The notes beneath the pieces were generated by a model. The model made no database searches. It worked only from the letters and a program-made list of their open reading frames with translations, and had not been told where the DNA came from. DNA of 51,574 nucleotides, from positions 1-51,574 of the forward strand of contig JAUMVN010000017.1 in NCBI GenBank assembly GCA_030530145.1, given 5' to 3'. Source of the stretch: Coriobacteriia bacterium (GTDB lineage Bacteria; Actinomycetota; Coriobacteriia; Coriobacteriales; Atopobiaceae). Position numbers and translations under genes: made by a program. Positions within the stretch are counted from its first letter, which is position 1. Each line of letters opens with the position of its first letter. Below, piece by piece: positions 50,952-51,574 of the stretch.

Positions 50952-51574
50952 ATGACTGACGAAGAGCTTCGCCGCGTCGCCAACGAGGTCCGCAAGGGCG
51001 TCGTGACCGGCGTCCACGCGGCCAAGGCCGGCCACCCGGGCGGCTCGCTCGGCTGCGCCGATATCATCACCTACCTCTACTTCGAGGAGATGGACGTCGA
51101 CCCGGCCGAGCCCAGGAAGCCCGGCCGCGACCGCTTCGTCCTCTCCAAGGGCCACTGCGCGCCGGCGCTCTACGCGGCGCTCGCCGAGAGGGGCTTCTTC
51201 CCGAAGGGGGACCTGCCCACCCTGCGCCACGTGGGCTCCCACCTGCAGGGCCACCCGAACATGAACGACACCCCGGGCGTCGACATGTCCACGGGCTCCC
51301 TCGGCCAGGGCATCAGCGCCGCCGTGGGCATGGCGCTCGCCGCCAAGCACTGGGGCGACGCGTACCGCACGTACACGCTCCTCGGCGACGGCGAGTGCGA
51401 GGAGGGCCAGGTCTGGGAGGCCGCCATGTTCGCCGGCGACAAGGCGCTCGACAACCTCTGCGTCGTCGTCGACCACAACGGCCTGCAGATCGACGGCACC
51501 ATCGAGGAGGTCAACTCCGCGATGCCCATCGCCGACAAGTTCCGCGCGTTCAAGTTCAACGTGATCGAGGTCGC
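50952..51574 (+). CDS. Transketolase, N-terminal subunit (3'-partial)
   Basis: The frame opens at ATG 50952 (MTDEELRRVANEVRKG) with GGAGG upstream and stays open to the window edge, giving 207 residues. The thiamine diphosphate half is clear: AGHPGGSLGCADI, SKGHCAPALYAALAERG, SLGQGISAAVGMAL and GDGECEEGQVWEAAMFA with the metal-binding LVVDHN-type strand CVVVDHNGLQIDG. Opening and spacing match the split form, in which a second gene encodes the pyrimidine and C-terminal domains; that gene would lie beyond the edge. It closes the sugar operon starting at 46621. Confidence 0.93.
   Translation, partial: MTDEELRRVANEVRKGVVTGVHAAKAGHPGGSLGCADIITYLYFEEMDVDPAEPRKPGRDRFVLSKGHCAPALYAALAERGFFPKGDLPTLRHVGSHLQGHPNMNDTPGVDMSTGSLGQGISAAVGMALAAKHWGDAYRTYTLLGDGECEEGQVWEAAMFAGDKALDNLCVVVDHNGLQIDGTIEEVNSAMPIADKFRAFKFNVIEV

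Overview
The window looks like a chromosomal segment from a Coriobacteriia gut actinobacterium, most likely Collinsella. This rests on the very high GC, GTG starts and strong GGAGG ribosome sites, GHKL/LytTR two-component pairs, Tat-exported GH3 beta-glucosidases, a PPi-type phosphofructokinase and the panB-panC-panG-panD order. The genus is inference. I recognised no tRNA, rRNA, CRISPR array, phage or transposase gene.

Layout. 1-1849: the end of an amino-acid ABC importer operon (binding protein, permease, ATPase). 1915-18271: a glycosidase region with three GH3 genes and two paralogous sensor kinase/LytTR regulator pairs. A divergent regulator/GH3 intergenic region holds a direct repeat with 21-bp period that fits a LytTR operator. 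Two GH3 proteins have permuted domain order and a membrane helix at the C-terminus; one of them is accompanied by two small membrane proteins. A HAD phosphatase and the GTPase EngB sit inside this region. 18418-23427: cutC, a PaaI-type thioesterase, PPi-dependent phosphofructokinase, enolase and a 3-hydroxyacyl-CoA dehydrogenase. 23821-27687: the pantothenate operon, using the PanG type of ketopantoate reductase, preceded by a YdcF protein. 28068-33312: isocitrate dehydrogenase, NhaA, an Amt-PII fusion and a C_GCAxxG protein. 33805-39134: a double-cubane 2-hydroxyacyl-CoA-dehydratase-like protein and its activase, then selD, yedF, DUF3343 and a cysteine desulfurase, which together look like a selenium (labile cofactor) module. 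39246-46269: a DUF3825 protein, a glycerophosphodiester phosphodiesterase, TrmB, a CBS-type Mn pyrophosphatase and a LacI regulator. 46621-51574: a sugar PTS operon (EIIBC, GatZ/KbaZ-like protein, transaldolase, split transketolase) behind a 22-bp perfect LacI-type palindrome.

The most unusual content is between the genes. At least six kinds of palindromic or inverted repeat are visible. The most striking are four 127-144 nt elements (19536, 23576, 27817, 50615) in which the outer arms pair within each element but differ between most elements, while an inner GAGTAG...CTACTC pair is kept. A second family (core TTTGGGGACGTWGGTT) brackets the glycosidase cassettes like recombination joints. A third observation is the 9-mer CTTCTTGCC/GGCAAGAAG, which I counted 19 times by eye against well under one expected by base composition.
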